A DNA stretch of 64,000 nucleotides from Suillus spraguei (lineage: Eukaryota > Basidiomycota > Agaricomycetes > Boletales > Suillaceae), in assembly GCA_016800925.1 (NCBI GenBank), contig JABCPU010000035.1, positions 239,513 to 303,512 of the forward strand, in the 5' to 3' direction. Shown in pieces: positions 33,801 to 46,431 of the stretch (within the stretch, counting starts at the first letter, position 1; the number at the start of each line of letters is the position of its first letter). The notes below the pieces were generated by a model that was not told the DNA's origin, did no database searches, and was given only the letters and a program-made list of their open reading frames with translations. A program made the translations under genes and the position numbers.

Positions 33801-36049
33801 TAGTAAAGGGGAGCGTCGACGAGGAGTTACATTGAATGAATCCCGAAAAGTTCATCCAATTTGTAGTGTCAATGTCCACGGAACATCTGGCGCATAACTC
33901 CGAACACAGGAGAAACTTTGAGGTAGAACACCGAACGAGCACCGACAGGATGGGTGGTTAAGAGCCATTTCAACAACTGAACCAAAAATATGCTTGCGCG
34001 AAGAAAGAAGCCAGTCGGTCGAAAGAAGCCGGCAGTTGGTCAGTTGCCAGCTTCTTGTCTGGTGCAGTGTGGTCATTCCAGCGTGCAATCTACGTATGTG
34101 CTGGATGGTCCGATGAAACTCAGCGTTTGTTGTTCCGTCGAGATGACGTTGACTTGTGTCCGCTATTTCAGGAGCATGGAGTACACAGATCCGCAAACGG
34201 ACGCACGTTCGAAGTCAGGAATTGAGCGCCGACAGCAAGGTCAGCTCCCGATTCAGGATTTTGAAAAGTCAAGAAGTTGAAATGACTCGTACCGTTGTAT
34301 ATATATCAGGAATGGGTAGCAGAGCGGACAAATTGGAACATGAAATAGGACACGCGCCTTCCGTATCCCCTACCGAAAGCCGGTACACGAAGAAAGAAGT
34401 TCCTAGGTCAATGATCACTTCGATGCGAGGGCAAGGGACGGAGGTGACCGGAAATTGTTTCTTCCATCGAGATAAGGAGAAAGTCAACTGACAGCCCGTG
34501 TCTAGTCACACCACCTCCGATACAAGTTCGGCGTGGGCGCTGACTAAGTCAAAAATGCCCTTGATCGAGTCGAAGGAGCAAGGCGGTCGGGTGGTAAAAC
34601 CCTTTCTCCCTACGGGAGTATGAAGATACGAGGACACCCGTAGATAGTACGGTAGTATTCATTAATCGTGTCGACGAGGTACGACACGCTGTAGAGCTTG
34701 TGTATATCTGTTGTGCCAAGGCAACGCAGTGTGAACAATGATTAATCATTGTGAAGAAAGATTTTTTGCATTTGGCTTGGCTGGATCAGCCGGCTCGGCT
34801 CCACGATGTTAATCTAGTGTCGCGAAGGGCGGTCGGGGTGCCTGAGTAACTCCTGGATAGGGATGAGCGGAGTAACGTGAATATTGAAGACAAATAGATA
34901 GAGGAGAGGACGGGCGGGACGGGATCCGGAGGTACAAGACATCGAAGACCTCCTATTCATTTTATCCATGACATGTTCTGGGAAGGCGTGGGGCATAGAA
35001 TAGCCCTTTGCTTCCGGCGGCACAGAATTTGACCACGATCACTCTTTCTGTCGTGTTAGCTCCCGCCACCATCAGCCTCACTTGAACAACACAGTGAAAC
35101 AGTACCATGAAGTGGCAAAAGAACCTCTCCACACCGCACTGCATGCGGAAGGTTCCGGGCGGAAATTGCCAAGGTGCAGTCGGGGGCGGCGCAGACGAGA
35201 CGAGTCGGATGATTCTCGACGTCATGGAAAAAGTGGAATAACGATACCCCTTTAACGTTGCGCCTAAGGTTTTCGGAGATATCGCGCTATGTGAAAACTA
35301 AAGCCACCGGGCCCGAAACCGTTGGATCAGGGCTGGTACGCGAACACTCGAAGGGAAAGCAAGAAGAAGAGCAAGGCAGACGAGCAAGTGAAAGGGTGGT
35401 AGTAGCAGGGAAGGGGATAGAATGATCGGCGTTCGTGCGCTGGTAGCGCAGACTGAGGGGCGCTTGAGTAGTTGTCTGACAGATTTGTGATTAAATAAAC
35501 TTGGCATGGCGATAGTGTAGTAGCGATGTCAAGGGTAGAGACAAGGAGTGGGCATGACCTTCATGACTGCGGCGGCGGTGTACTTCACTTCTCAATAAAA
35601 TTTTGATTTGGTTTAAAGCGGATCAAGTGAGTCAACAACTTGAAGGACTGCGGATTCGGAACCCGCATCATGAAAAGGTACGGACTATGATTGATAAGTT
35701 TCGTTTCGTAAGGATTGAAAATTCCATCAGAGGGGGAGGATTAGCAATGACATCGCTTGGACCGGAAGGGTCCGAGGGTGCCAAGGAATAGTATTATGTA
35801 CAGGCCTGCGTAGACATCCGGCTGAGATCTGACTTAAAGATACCGGCATATCGGACTAAACATTGTTTCTTTGATTACAAAACGTTGCCAGCGCGCGAGG
35901 AAATATATTTTAAGAGAAACTTTATAGCGGAACCAAATCCTCTTTAGATCTAGATCGATCATCGTGACCCCGAAAACCCTTTTTCATTCAATAACTGATT
36001 CATTTAAGAGCATAATGGAGTCGGGCTTGCTGCTTTTTCACCACCCAAC
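30868..36049. other. Gene-poor 5.2 kb region
   Basis: Open frames are short and show no family resemblance. The first ~200 bp are probably MIS12 3' UTR. The only structure I can support is a two-copy tandem duplication at 31439-31704. A short imperfect 20-22-bp direct repeat (GAAAGAAGCC core) lies around 34003-34043. Sequence just before 36050 should hold the promoter of the next gene. No RNA gene was recognised. Confidence 0.45.
31439..31704. repeat. 133-bp tandem duplication, two diverged copies
   Basis: Copy 1 begins at 31439 and copy 2 at 31572, both with GTGACAAT. They share GTCAGCTGAC-like, ACAGAAAATAGC/ACAAAAAATAGC, GAGACTC and GGCACGGATCCA blocks in the same order, with many substitutions. 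This looks like an old local duplication. No coding potential. Confidence 0.75.
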
Positions 36050-37351
36050 ATGTCAGTCCGTACTACCAGCATCTTATTGAATTCACCAGCTCCCTCACCA
36101 AGACTAGTCTCACAACAATTACCTTCCTCATCTTCCAGTACCTGTTCGTCCTCAGAAATACAACATCGTCGTATCAGATTCGCTCCTCTACCAGAGCACG
36201 ATCTATCAATCGACACCGCGACCACTACCACAACGCCAACACCCCTACCATCACCACCCCTACCATCACCATCACCATCCACAAAGCCAAAATCGAAACC
36301 ATCATCTTTTTTCCGTCAGATATTCAATCGTTCGCCACCAACAAAACACCAAGATGACAGTACCTCCCGTATCCTCACCCGCTCCCTGACCCCACAACCT
36401 CACGTGCTCGGTTCCTCTATAACCAGAACAAATTCAACTCCCCATCTAAAATCTTCCTCATCTCAAAAACCACGCACATCATTAAACTCACTCGGTTCAG
36501 GAGGCGGTCGTCATACAGTCTCCCAAAACATCTTCACTGCCCCCACAAAGTCAGGCAGGCGCATGCTCAACGGTCGCGTGTACGGTTCAAAACATCATCC
36601 TCCAGCAAACCCTTTTGCAAATGTTCGTGATGAACCAGAATTCGTTGAATGGGGTTATGGTGGCATGGGAAGCGTGAACTGCAGCAGCGACTCAAAGTAT
36701 TCCGTTCTGGCAAAGGGCGCTCCTGCTCTATATTCCCACATTGAAGCTCAATCATTGAAAATTCAAGTGGGTGGCCGCCATGGCGCCGCTCCACCTGTGG
36801 GAAGGAATGATGGCGTGGGTGTCGAGGATGAAGATGACGGAAGTGGCATGGGTTGGGTAAAGAAACGGAAACTCGAAAGAGAACGTCTCGCACGAGAGAA
36901 AGAGGCCGCAGAGCTCGCTCTCGATACGGATTCACGGCGCACAAGCACCGACGGATCTTCCGCAGTGGACAGTACAGGAACTGATCTCGCTGCCTCTTCC
37001 GCTCCTACAACTCCTCCTAGCACAATAGATACCCTCCCACCCGCATCTCCAGATTACATCTTGGAGGCCGTCAGATTGAGTCCTATCCATCATCACCACA
37101 AACGCATCTCTTCTGACTCAATCCGGCCTGCCGAGAAGAGCCCAAGCACAGCCAGTGAGAGCAGCAGCGATGAAGACGACACCCCGAAAGAGGAAGACGA
37201 GGACGAGAGCGAGAGTGAGGTCGAGGAATTAGAGGTACGTCACTTGTCTGTCCTTTCTCCTACCCGTCTCACCACCTACTAGGATCGCCGAAAGACATCC
37301 TTGGGCGCTGGAGTTGAAAAGATAAGCAGGCACAAGGAGGGCGTCCATTAA
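36050..37351 (+). CDS. Unrecognised Ser/Pro-rich protein, 417 aa
   Basis: ATG 36050 begins MSVRTTSILLNSPAPSPRLV. The N terminus is Ser/Pro/Thr-rich and contains HRRIRFAPLPEHDLS, an R-I-R-F-A-P-L-P motif seen in basidiomycete proteins of unknown role. A positively charged region SSFFRQIFNRSPPTKH follows. A more conserved-looking middle has GRRMLNGRVYGSKHHPPANP, VEWGYGGMGSV and GMGWVKKRKLERERLAREKE, a charged helix. The C terminus is strongly acidic (SDEDDTPKEEDEDESESEVE). A 48-nt intron (37235-37282, GTACGT...CTACTAG) joins to DRRKTSLGAGVEKISRHKEG and stops at TAA 37349-37351. If the intron is retained, translation ends at the intron's own terminal TAG. No function is assigned; intrinsic disorder is likely. 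Confidence 0.75.
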
Positions 37352-40300
37352 CGTGCCCGTCTAGCCCCTCTTTCCTTTGCTTTCTATATTCCTTTGCTCT
37401 GCCGCTCTTCTTGTCCATATCATCCATTTGCTCTGTCCTCGCCGTCACATCATCACTCAATCTCTCCATGTATGCTCTTACGCCGCCGCATGACGCGTCT
37501 ACCCTACAGCCCGCCGTAATACTGCTATCTTATCCCCGCGAATATCGTTTTTAACCCATCGTGCCATGGAGCATACTACTGTCCTCACTACACCGACGCC
37601 GTCTCTTCGACGTGGGATGATGTCCCCCACCGGATATCATCAAGCCGGGTGTTCGAATCTTTGTGGTATGGAGATTGATTAATGGTGATCTAAAGTACTT
37701 CTCCTCCATATCTATGCGCGACCTGTACTGAAAATAGTCGCAATAGTGCCATTTTCATCCCCGTACTATTTTGGGGTTCGCGTCTAGCGTCGATCTACTT
37801 GTCGTCAGCCTTCTTCATCTCCGTTCGCTCGTGTCCGACGTACTAGGCTCCTGTTTGGCGGCCAGAACTAAATCAGAACCTGGCGTTATCAGTTCATTCA
37901 TCGCCACAAACACAAGGTCTTTGACGTCTTATGGACACTATCACTATCTCCATCAAGTCAAGTGGGGATTCTCTGTCATCAATTTGGTGTTTCTCTATCG
38001 AATATCCATCTCCTTCTTTGTCTTCGGCTCCAACTGGGGCAAGGGTTCGGCTTTATGTTTCGAGCCCGGATTGGGAATGATACCGTCATGGATGGCTTTT
38101 CAAGTCATTGCTTTCCCTTGCATCGCAAACCCCCAGGTCCATATGCCCTGATCTACTTTGACATCCTCAATCGCCAGTTATAAATCAATGTATACCTCTA
38201 CATATAACTTGTATCCAATCGTGTGGCCTGTTTAACAAGGGCATCGGTATGTCATTCAGTGCAGTGTGTGGGTCTTCACAGTGAAGCTCATTGCGCTCGT
38301 CTTTCACAGTGTACTTGCATCGTCTCGTCTTGTCGCCATACTACAGTGCTGAGAGGAGCCATGATCACTTGCTCTCCTCGTCTCATGTTGTCTGCTTTGA
38401 TTTTTCTTGTTCTTTCTTTTCCAAACACTATCTCATCTCAACTTGACTTTTTATTTCATCATGGATCATACGCAATGCATTAGTTATACCCTTCAGCAGT
38501 TTACCTGTCTCGTCTCGCTTTCCTGACTCTTCTTTTCGTCGTTTCTCGGGTTCTTGATGTAGATACTTGATCTACTGGGGCCCATCAGTTGGGGTGGGGG
38601 GGCGATGCCATAGTGCTCGTCATGGGGATGAGATTGCATATTGATAATATAACATACATAAATGACAGTTTGCGCTACTGGGCAGTGCAAAAGAAGATAA
38701 CGTCCACACGAGCTTAGAAATCTGATGTGACACTCACGATTGACATGAAAGATTTATAACGGGATTGTGATCTGATAAGATTTCAGACGTAACGCGAACC
38801 GAAGAGCGCCCATATGATGCACCTAATATTATCTGCAGACATGTCATGTCGTATTGATTTAATATAACAACAAGACAGATGCGAAAAGAAGACGCGCTCT
38901 TGCTCGATCAGGCTTAGGACCAGGTACTGCGAACTTGAAGCTGCACGTTTAAAGTAAAAGCGGATTATCTATAGCAACACTTGAGAGTCCGAGTCTATTA
39001 TAATACACTGGCGGACATCTGAAACGCCCAGAATCGACTTTTAAACAGCGATCTACGCGTACCTTGCGTAAGGAGCGAGGAGCCGCGGTATATATGACGG
39101 CGACCGTGACGCACTCTCGACACGGGTTAAAAAGATGTCCGGCGTGGTGGACGTCCGAAACATTGGTAACGTTACTGGTTGTCGTCGTTGTTCAGCGGAG
39201 TTAGGAGGAGTTCCTGGTACGGGCGTTGATGTTAACCGCCGGTAAAAGTTTGGGATAATCGCATTACGACTTCATAGGTTCCGAGTCGGTGAGTGCGATG
39301 ATGAACGTGTGACGTGGTCAGATATTGAATGATGCGTTTAGTACGCAAAGACCAAGTTGGGAGAACATTGGAAGATGATACGTGATGTCGTTGTCGATAT
39401 TGAGGAACGTGTGTGACCAGGAAGTGCACATCAGGAAAACGTAATTCGTCACAGAGTGTTACAAAGCACTCTGTAACACTCGTAGCGGTTAATGTTTTCC
39501 TGATGGCATATCTGGTGGTGTTAATTGCGTGTCAGGTAATTGCAACGATGACGTCACTCGAAACATGAGCTGGTGTGATATCTATTGAGTTGAGAGGGAA
39601 GGGATGGAAGACGTTGACTCGATGAAGGCGCATGGTGATACGTCAGGTATGTCGTAATTGCAAGGCGTTAGGACCCCAAAGTCTGCTCACAGCTCAACCA
39701 AAGAGGTCATTCAGTGACATGACATGGACAGGAGTTCAATTGGTCAGGGAAGACTAAGACAAAGTGTTAGCCATGACGTGAAAGGGAAAGGCAACGTCCG
39801 AACCCGAGATAGCAAATCTAGCTCGTCTAGTCGCAGTTCTAGACGTGTGCACCCTGTCAACATTGACTCTGGAGCATATATAGCCAGAAACTTACGAGAT
39901 AGCTACGTCGGTCGTGTTACATAGGACTCCGGGGTCTGACTCTCGGATCAAGTCAGAGTTACAGAGTGTAACCATTCCCGATCCTCTAGAGGGATTTTTG
40001 CCCGACGAGAGCCTCGAGTAACGTACCTCGACACACTCACTCCTTCAGATCTCACACGTCTATCTTGGTCCCTCGCCAGATTGATGATGTACGAGTCTAT
40101 CGTTGCCGGCGGGATTTTAGCCATTTGATCATGTACTTTAATTATCACGCGGGGTTTGGATGAGGCGGAGAGCGCTGAGGGATTTTGGCCATTAAAATAT
40201 TGACAGAACAAGCGTGAGATATGATTCGAACAAAGTTTTGGAAGTTGCGGGGTAAAACGAGCCACTGGAGAGATAGGGGCGTATGACTGATGTTCGGGGT

Positions 40301-42439
40301 GATCTTGTGACAATCCAGTAACAAGCAATACGCTGTGCACATATAATAGGAAAAACCATTTTATTACGATTTATACTCACAAGATGGTCGCGACAGATTA
40401 ATTTTGCCCGTTCCGCAGTATTTTGATGTGGAATGTCGTATCCCACCAACTTGCGATTGTGGCAGGCGCTGCCTTCGATTGGAAAGATTCTCAGGACACA
40501 GCCTGGCGCTGTCAGAATCTTCGCGGGTTGAGGGTATAAGATCACCTAATATGCAGGATGAACTCTTCATGAACACAAAAGGGAAGATTAATGTCTTGTC
40601 TAGATATGAACAGCGAGGATACTCGATTGCTGGATCTAGATCGGAAGTTGTTTTTGCAATTGAAAGGAAAAGATTACGAAATGCCGTGACCCGCCACAAG
40701 GCCAGACAATATAATACACAGGGGCTCATTCAATTCATGCTTGCATGAACACACGCGCCTTCATCTGATACCACGAGGTCAGGGATGCTTTTATATGCTT
40801 TCAAACGAAATGAAACACGCATACGATAGGCAATCTGGAACATCATAAGCGGGTGAGGACCTTGGACACTTTGCCATCCGCGAATCCAATTCGGGTAGCC
40901 TGGATCCTTGACGGTGGTTGCGCGTGCATACGCGAACCACGATGGATGGCATTGGCCGCGTCGTATCGATCGACCAGATAAACCAAATATTTGGTAAACC
41001 GTCAAGATATCACGTACTCGATAATCTGTGCTGCCGTGACCTGCGTCTAGACGCAGGTCTAGCGGTTTCAATCAGTACCCGTGCATGAAGTTGCCCAATT
41101 CCGGAGCAGTCGGATCCGAGGATATGCGAACGCTACCAGTGACTCTGATAGCCTCGTGGGTAATGCGCTGTACGCTCGCCGTTGAAGGGTAAAGGTCGAG
41201 GTACCTAGCTATGCTGAAACAAGCCTGAACAATAATACGCACGCAAATATCCGAGATCACCGGTCAGTATGCGCGCTTGATAATTCCCTTTGGTACCTCG
41301 CTTTTGTGATGCGTGCGCGAACGACAAAAGGGGATGAGTCACCCTCGTGGCGTTTCACTAACTCGGAGCTTTAGAGTCTAGAACTTCATGATAAATGTTT
41401 ATGAGAGATTGTTAATGTGGTAGCCGAGTCTCACGTAGAGAGCTTGTTAGCATCGGCGGTCTAGTCGATCGGGCGAGTGAACCTGTGGGTTGTGATTTCA
41501 GCGTCTGTAACTCCGAGACAGCAGATAATATGCCAACATTAACAGATGTGACATGTTTGAAATTTCGACATATCAAAGGGTGAGGAAGAAGAAACAAGCA
41601 GGTCAATGCTTGGTATTCCCACACCTTCTGGCGCCATCATGATGACGGTGAAATTTGAGTACTGAGTCGAGAAACATAGTTATGGTGTAGTCAATTATTA
41701 GTGGAAGCAGACTAAGAAATGAATTCGACCAACCGAAATGTCACGTGTGACACAGGGGACCTTCTGTGACGCGCGACTAGTACAGTTGGTCCGTGAGACA
41801 CTATCACTCCATGATACAAAATACATCTCGCACATCCACAACTCACTTTATGGCCTCAATAATACCTCCATTTACCTTGCCTCTTACATGGCATCAAATT
41901 TTGCCCAAACTTTATCTGCGAAATTTTGCTCGAGATGCACGTTTGTACTGTCTGAAGTCTTAGTTAGCTTTTTTAGCTCTTTCAAAATTTAAATTATATT
42001 ATGTTCAATATTCAACAGTGTGATGGTGCACAAAACTATAATAACTGTATTGTCAAGTATTTAAGCTGTCCATAACATGTATTCAAGCTGTTCAACATCA
42101 AGAATTAAGTGTGTGGTGATGAAAAGTGTGTTGGCAAGTGTGGCTGCTGTTCGGCCAAAGTTGAGTCAGGTTCTGCAGCACAATCTCACTTAAGCCCTAA
42201 CTCATTTGATATAATTATGCTTGTCCTGGAACATCAAAGGCCTTATGTATACACATTCATGAATATTATTGACATATACATATATCCACAGGAGGTTCCC
42301 AGCGTTGTAGATCTTAGGTGGTGTAAGCTACTTCAAATTCCACTACTGTTCGGAGTGCCAAGACACAGTTCACGTGTGTCTTCTGCTTGACAGTAACTAC
42401 ACAGTCTGTAAAACCTCTTGTTACTCTACTTAGTGCCTC
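37352..42439. other. Gene-poor 5.1 kb region
   Basis: The first few hundred bases are pyrimidine-rich and probably include the 3' UTR of the 36050 gene. Remaining open frames are short and unconvincing. A 77-bp foldback lies at 39429-39505. From about 41700 the sequence becomes AT-richer, leading into the transposon remnants. No RNA gene was recognised. Confidence 0.45.
39429..39505. repeat. Foldback / hairpin with 12-bp perfect arms
   Basis: CATCAGGAAAAC at 39429-39440 is the exact reverse complement of GTTTTCCTGATG at 39494-39505. Inside it, GTGTTAC and GTAACAC form a second inverted pair around 39457-39475. It could be a tiny miniature transposon or a structured site. Confidence 0.65.
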
Positions 42440-43001
42440 CGAAGTCTGGTTCAGTCAGGTTCATGGGCCTATGTCTGCAAACCCTGAACTCGACCATTGG
42501 TCAGGTTCAGGATGGTGGCTGAACCTTGGACCAGATGCCTTCGAACACATTCTGAAGGGTTCAGTTCAGGTTCAGAACACATTTGAACTCTTGAACCATT
42601 GTTTGAATTGCAAAAAAAATTAAAATTGACAAAAAATGAGAACAAAACTTGCTAGTATGAATAACTTACTAAAACTCTTCCTTGACGACAATGTGGTTAT
42701 CATAAGGAGCAGCAAACTCAGCCTGGGATGTTGCAGAAATGTGGCCTTGACGGTACGCACTCTTGAGCAACTGGAGAGCCTTGAATGTTGCTGGTTGCAA
42801 ACAGCTGCGACGTGTGGTCCCAGTAATGCTGCTGCTTGAAAATGCATGCTTGGATGCAACTGCAGATCCCTGGATGGCAAGGTAATCCTTCGCGATGCGG
42901 GAGATGGTCAGGTACTGGATAGAATGGTGCTTGAAAAGTTTTTTGATGGTATTAGTATGCAAATCTTTCAGCAAACCATCAACGCGACGTGTGGAGGACA
43001 T
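42440..43001 (-). mobile_element. hAT transposon remnant with subterminal GGTTCAG repeats
   Basis: A minus-strand frame from ATG 43001 to 42669 carries the hAT C-terminal dimerisation motif: IAKDYLAIQGSAVASKHAFS, then ITGTTRRSCLQPATFKALQL and LKSAYRQGHIS. Upstream catalytic parts of the transposase are absent, so only about the last 110 residues survive. Immediately downstream, 42440-42605 is packed with GGTTCAG/TCAGGTTCAG and inverted CTGAACC motifs, as in the subterminal regions of hAT elements. The other end is not defined; a palindromic GGTTCAAGTTCGAACC-like block at 43439-43455 is a candidate. Confidence 0.75.
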
Positions 43002-43494
43002 GGTGGCAGCGGTAGCAGTAGCAGGGAGTGAAAATGGCCAACTTATACAACAAGTAAGTATATTTTAACTAAATTCAAAATGATTGCGCACCATAAAGCC
43101 CTGATACATGGACATTCTGCACCAGCAAACACTGGAGTGTGAATGAATGCCAGAACAGCAGTGTGGTGAATCAAAAGTGCAGACAATATGTCCTGAAATA
43201 AATGACATTAGAAGTTAGCAATGACAAACAGTGAATGTGTGAATGTACCAGCACCTTGATAAGTTGCATTGCTGAAGAGACCAAGAGAAAAACATGGATG
43301 AGGGCAATGTAGTTACTGCAAGTAGGCTAGAAGGGGGGGAAGACCATAAGCCAATGGGCAAGCACAATGCTTAAACAGAAAACCTTACCAAAAACATGAG
43401 GCTTTGTTGCCGGTTTGAGAATGGTCCAGTCCACAAAGGTTCAAGTTCGAACCTAGGTTTGGGACCGGACTTCAGAGGCACTAACTCTACTACA

Positions 43495-45710
43495 ATGCCT
43501 GGTCGAGCGAAATTGGCCACAAAAAACAGCAAGATGCTCGCAAGGCTCATGATGATCTCATGTCTAAAGCAGTCTCTGCATACTGTGCTGAGTTAGCAAA
43601 AAAGCTGGGTATAAAACATTGTGGATTATGGACTATTGCCAAAGACTTTGAACAAATGAATTTTGAGGCCACAGGCAAATACATCAAGCTGTCTCATGCT
43701 GCACTTGCACGCCTTGCAGCTGGAAAGAGGTCACAAGCAGAAATAAATGCTGTAAAGTCATGGCTCTCTGAAGAAGAGACCAAGCAAGTACTTGCATACA
43801 TAGAGGAGATAGGTAATTGAGGATTTCCACATAGTCACCAATGACTTCGAGAACACATCAACAAAATCTGCCATGCTCACCTGGGTAATGACTTTCCTGG
43901 GGTTGGAAAGTGTTGGACACACTGCTTTGTCGAAAAGCACTCCAAACACTTTAAAACATCACGGTCAGCTCTGCTAGACTCAAAATGCAGTCAACGAGAA
44001 CACAAACAAGGCATGGTTTGATCTCTTGGAGGGTGTTTTGGACCAATATGACATTGCTGAGGATTGCATACATGCAGTTGATGAGATTGGGATCTTGCCA
44101 CAATCGGGTGAGGGTGAATGAGTCATTGGGAGCTGTAAACCTGGGCCACAGTATCAGCAGAGAACCAGAAGCAAGGAAAATGTGACTGTCATTGTCACAA
44201 TATGTGCCAACAGAACATCAAGTCCTCCCGCAGTCATCTTTAAAGGCAATGGCAATGCATACCAAGTCAAATGGAAGCAAGATAATCCTGCACATGCATC
44301 GTGAGTAGTTCTTGTCAATGTGAATGAATAAGCCTTACCTGACAATGATAATAGCCTTGGATATTCAAAGAAAGGCTGGACTGATGGTGAGATTGGCATA
44401 GCATGGATCCAAGACTTTGATAAATGCACCAAGGACAAGGCAGATGGTCATGATCATCTCCTCATCGTCAATGGACACAATTCCACTATACCAGAGGATT
44501 CCTCCAATATGCACATGCCCATCACATCCATGTGATATGCTATCCTGCACATGCAACACATGTCTATCAGGGTTTAGATGTGGTTGTTTTCGCAGTCTTG
44601 AAGAGACACTGGAGCGACGAGAGAGATAAGTGGGAGAGAACAAAAGGAGAAGGTGTTATGAAAGTAACTTCTTGTCAATTTATGGATGGGCTCACCTTCG
44701 CACACTCACACCAGACCTTATTTGCACTGCATTTCAGAAGACTGGGATCTTGCCATTCAATTGAGATGTCATCACTAATGAGATGATGGCCCTAGTAAGG
44801 AAACATCATGCAAGGGTCAGCTTCCCATCATGCCATCGACGCCCATGAGAATTATTGCAGACCTTCTTGGGAAGCTGTCAACAAAACACAACAACCACAG
44901 AGATGATTGTGACTACACCAAAGCTGCAGCAACACATATTCAACAACCTGTGACAACCATGCAATCTGAGCTCAAGTCCTTGATTGAAAAACTACAAGAG
45001 ACTTCATTGTCAGGACTTGTCTCATCAGTCCCCTTGACTTTGGAGACACAACTGGAACACAATACTACCCACCTTATCTCCCCCATCAAAAAAAAAACCC
45101 TTTTGCCATCGAACCAAAGACCTCGAACAAGAATTTACTGCTTGCATTGCTCCACAAAACAGAAGCCACCAATGTCATGCTAAAGTGCCATGTCCTCAAG
45201 CTTCAGGCCACAAATATCCTAAATGAGAGGTATTGCAAGGTCCTTCATGGACAGCTTGCAAATCAGGAAGCAAAAAAGTGAAAAGGGAAGGAGAAAAAAA
45301 AAATGATGGGTGATGTTTTGCCATGATTCCTTTCCGGTGATGAGTTCTATAAGAAAGTTGTTGAATTTGAATGCAAGCAGAAAAAATGTGTCACTGAGAA
45401 GAAGATGAGGAAAGAAGCACGTGAGAAGAGAGCCGAAGGACTGGCAGTGTGGAAACATCTTGAAGATGAGCACAAGACAGAGAACAAGGAACAAAGAGCA
45501 CAGTACCACACTGCTTTGGAGAAGTGGAACAAGGATAAGTTGAGGGCAAAGGCAGAGGGGTGGAAATCCAGTAAGGCAAAACCAGTCTTGGGAAAGTTGC
45601 GTGGCCCTATTCCAAGGCCAGCACTGAATGTGGCATGTGAGGATGCAGCATCTAGTAGTGGGGAAAGCTTTGATCTTGATGGCATTTCAGATGCCAGTGA
45701 TGAAGACTAG
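43495..45710 (+). pseudogene. Broken pogo-type (DDE_1) transposase
   Basis: From MPGRAKLATKN the frame shifts at once. It recovers in MSKAVSAYCAELAKKLGIKH and a helix-turn-helix part, YIKLSHAALARLAAGKRSQA, typical of CENP-B/pogo-type DNA-binding regions. The DDE_1 catalytic domain is then spread over several frames: AVDEIGILPQSGEGE, NVTVIVTICANRTSSPPAVI, LLIVNGHNSHYTR, ICYPAHATHVYQGLDVVVF. The GHNSHYT motif normally follows Asp; here the codon at 44470-44472 is Asn. A Lys/Glu-rich C-terminal helix (REKRAEGLAVWKHLEDEHKT) ends in an acidic SDASDED at 45710. Multiple frameshifts and stops mean no active protein. Confidence 0.8.
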
Positions 45711-46399
45711 TCAATGGACACTCACCCTCATAGACCCAACATGTCGAGGCAGCTGGCAGGTCAGCAGCGGCAGTCGAAAATCTTTGTGTATGCACTGTGT
45801 CAGTATTAGTGTCAATTGAAGAATATTGAGACACATTACCTTCTGAAACTTGCCAGTTGGCATAATAATATTGTAGGGAATGAGCTTCGTGAAGACTGGA
45901 CCATTAACACTATCAATGGACTTGATATTGATGCAAGGAGACTGCGATTGAGACAGAGTGTGCAACTGATAATGACTTTGCTAATGTTCGATAAGCAAAG
46001 ATTAGCTAATGAGTCACATGTCTCATGGAGTGCTAATGGGCAAAAAAGAGGTTTCCTCACTGTTTTGAATGACATACACAAACAGTTGTATATTTTTCTC
46101 TGAAACTTCAGATATGCAATTTTGACATATACTACTTGCTAGGAAAAATATAACAGAGTTTTTATAAAGTATTTTAAAGGTACGGTACTTCATTTTTCAA
46201 TTTCGTGTCTCAAATACTGATTGATAACTGTATGTTGAATGAAATGGTACAGTATGGAATGTCTGAGCCCTTCACAAGCAAGTTCTTTTACATTGTATTA
46301 GTCTTCTTCTATACAGACCGCTTGTATACTTTTCTAGTGAATTGGAGATTCATGTCCATTTACCAGCATTTGACATCAGCAAACTACCAATTTCATTAT

Positions 46400-46431
46400 A
46401 GCTTGTACAGCTTGTACAAGCTGTACAAGCT
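46400..46431. repeat. Perfect 32-bp palindrome
   Basis: The half-site AGCTTGTACAGCTTGT is followed immediately by its exact reverse complement. It is internally repetitive, being built from AGCTTGTAC/GTACAAGCT units with no spacer. It lies 0.7 kb downstream of the pogo-type coding remnant. Confidence 0.9.

Noticed and set aside
37640..37670. Possible tRNA B-box (GGTGTTCGAATC)
   Set aside because: No matching A-box or cloverleaf could be drawn around it.
37771..38151. 126-aa open frame after the 36050 gene
   Set aside because: Pyrimidine-rich sequence gives a hydrophobic-looking translation by composition, with no motif or exon structure. Probably 3' UTR or non-coding.
40404..40748. 114-aa open frame in the 37-42 kb region
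   Set aside because: No recognisable motif, no good neighbouring exons, and overlapping frames of similar length on the other strand.
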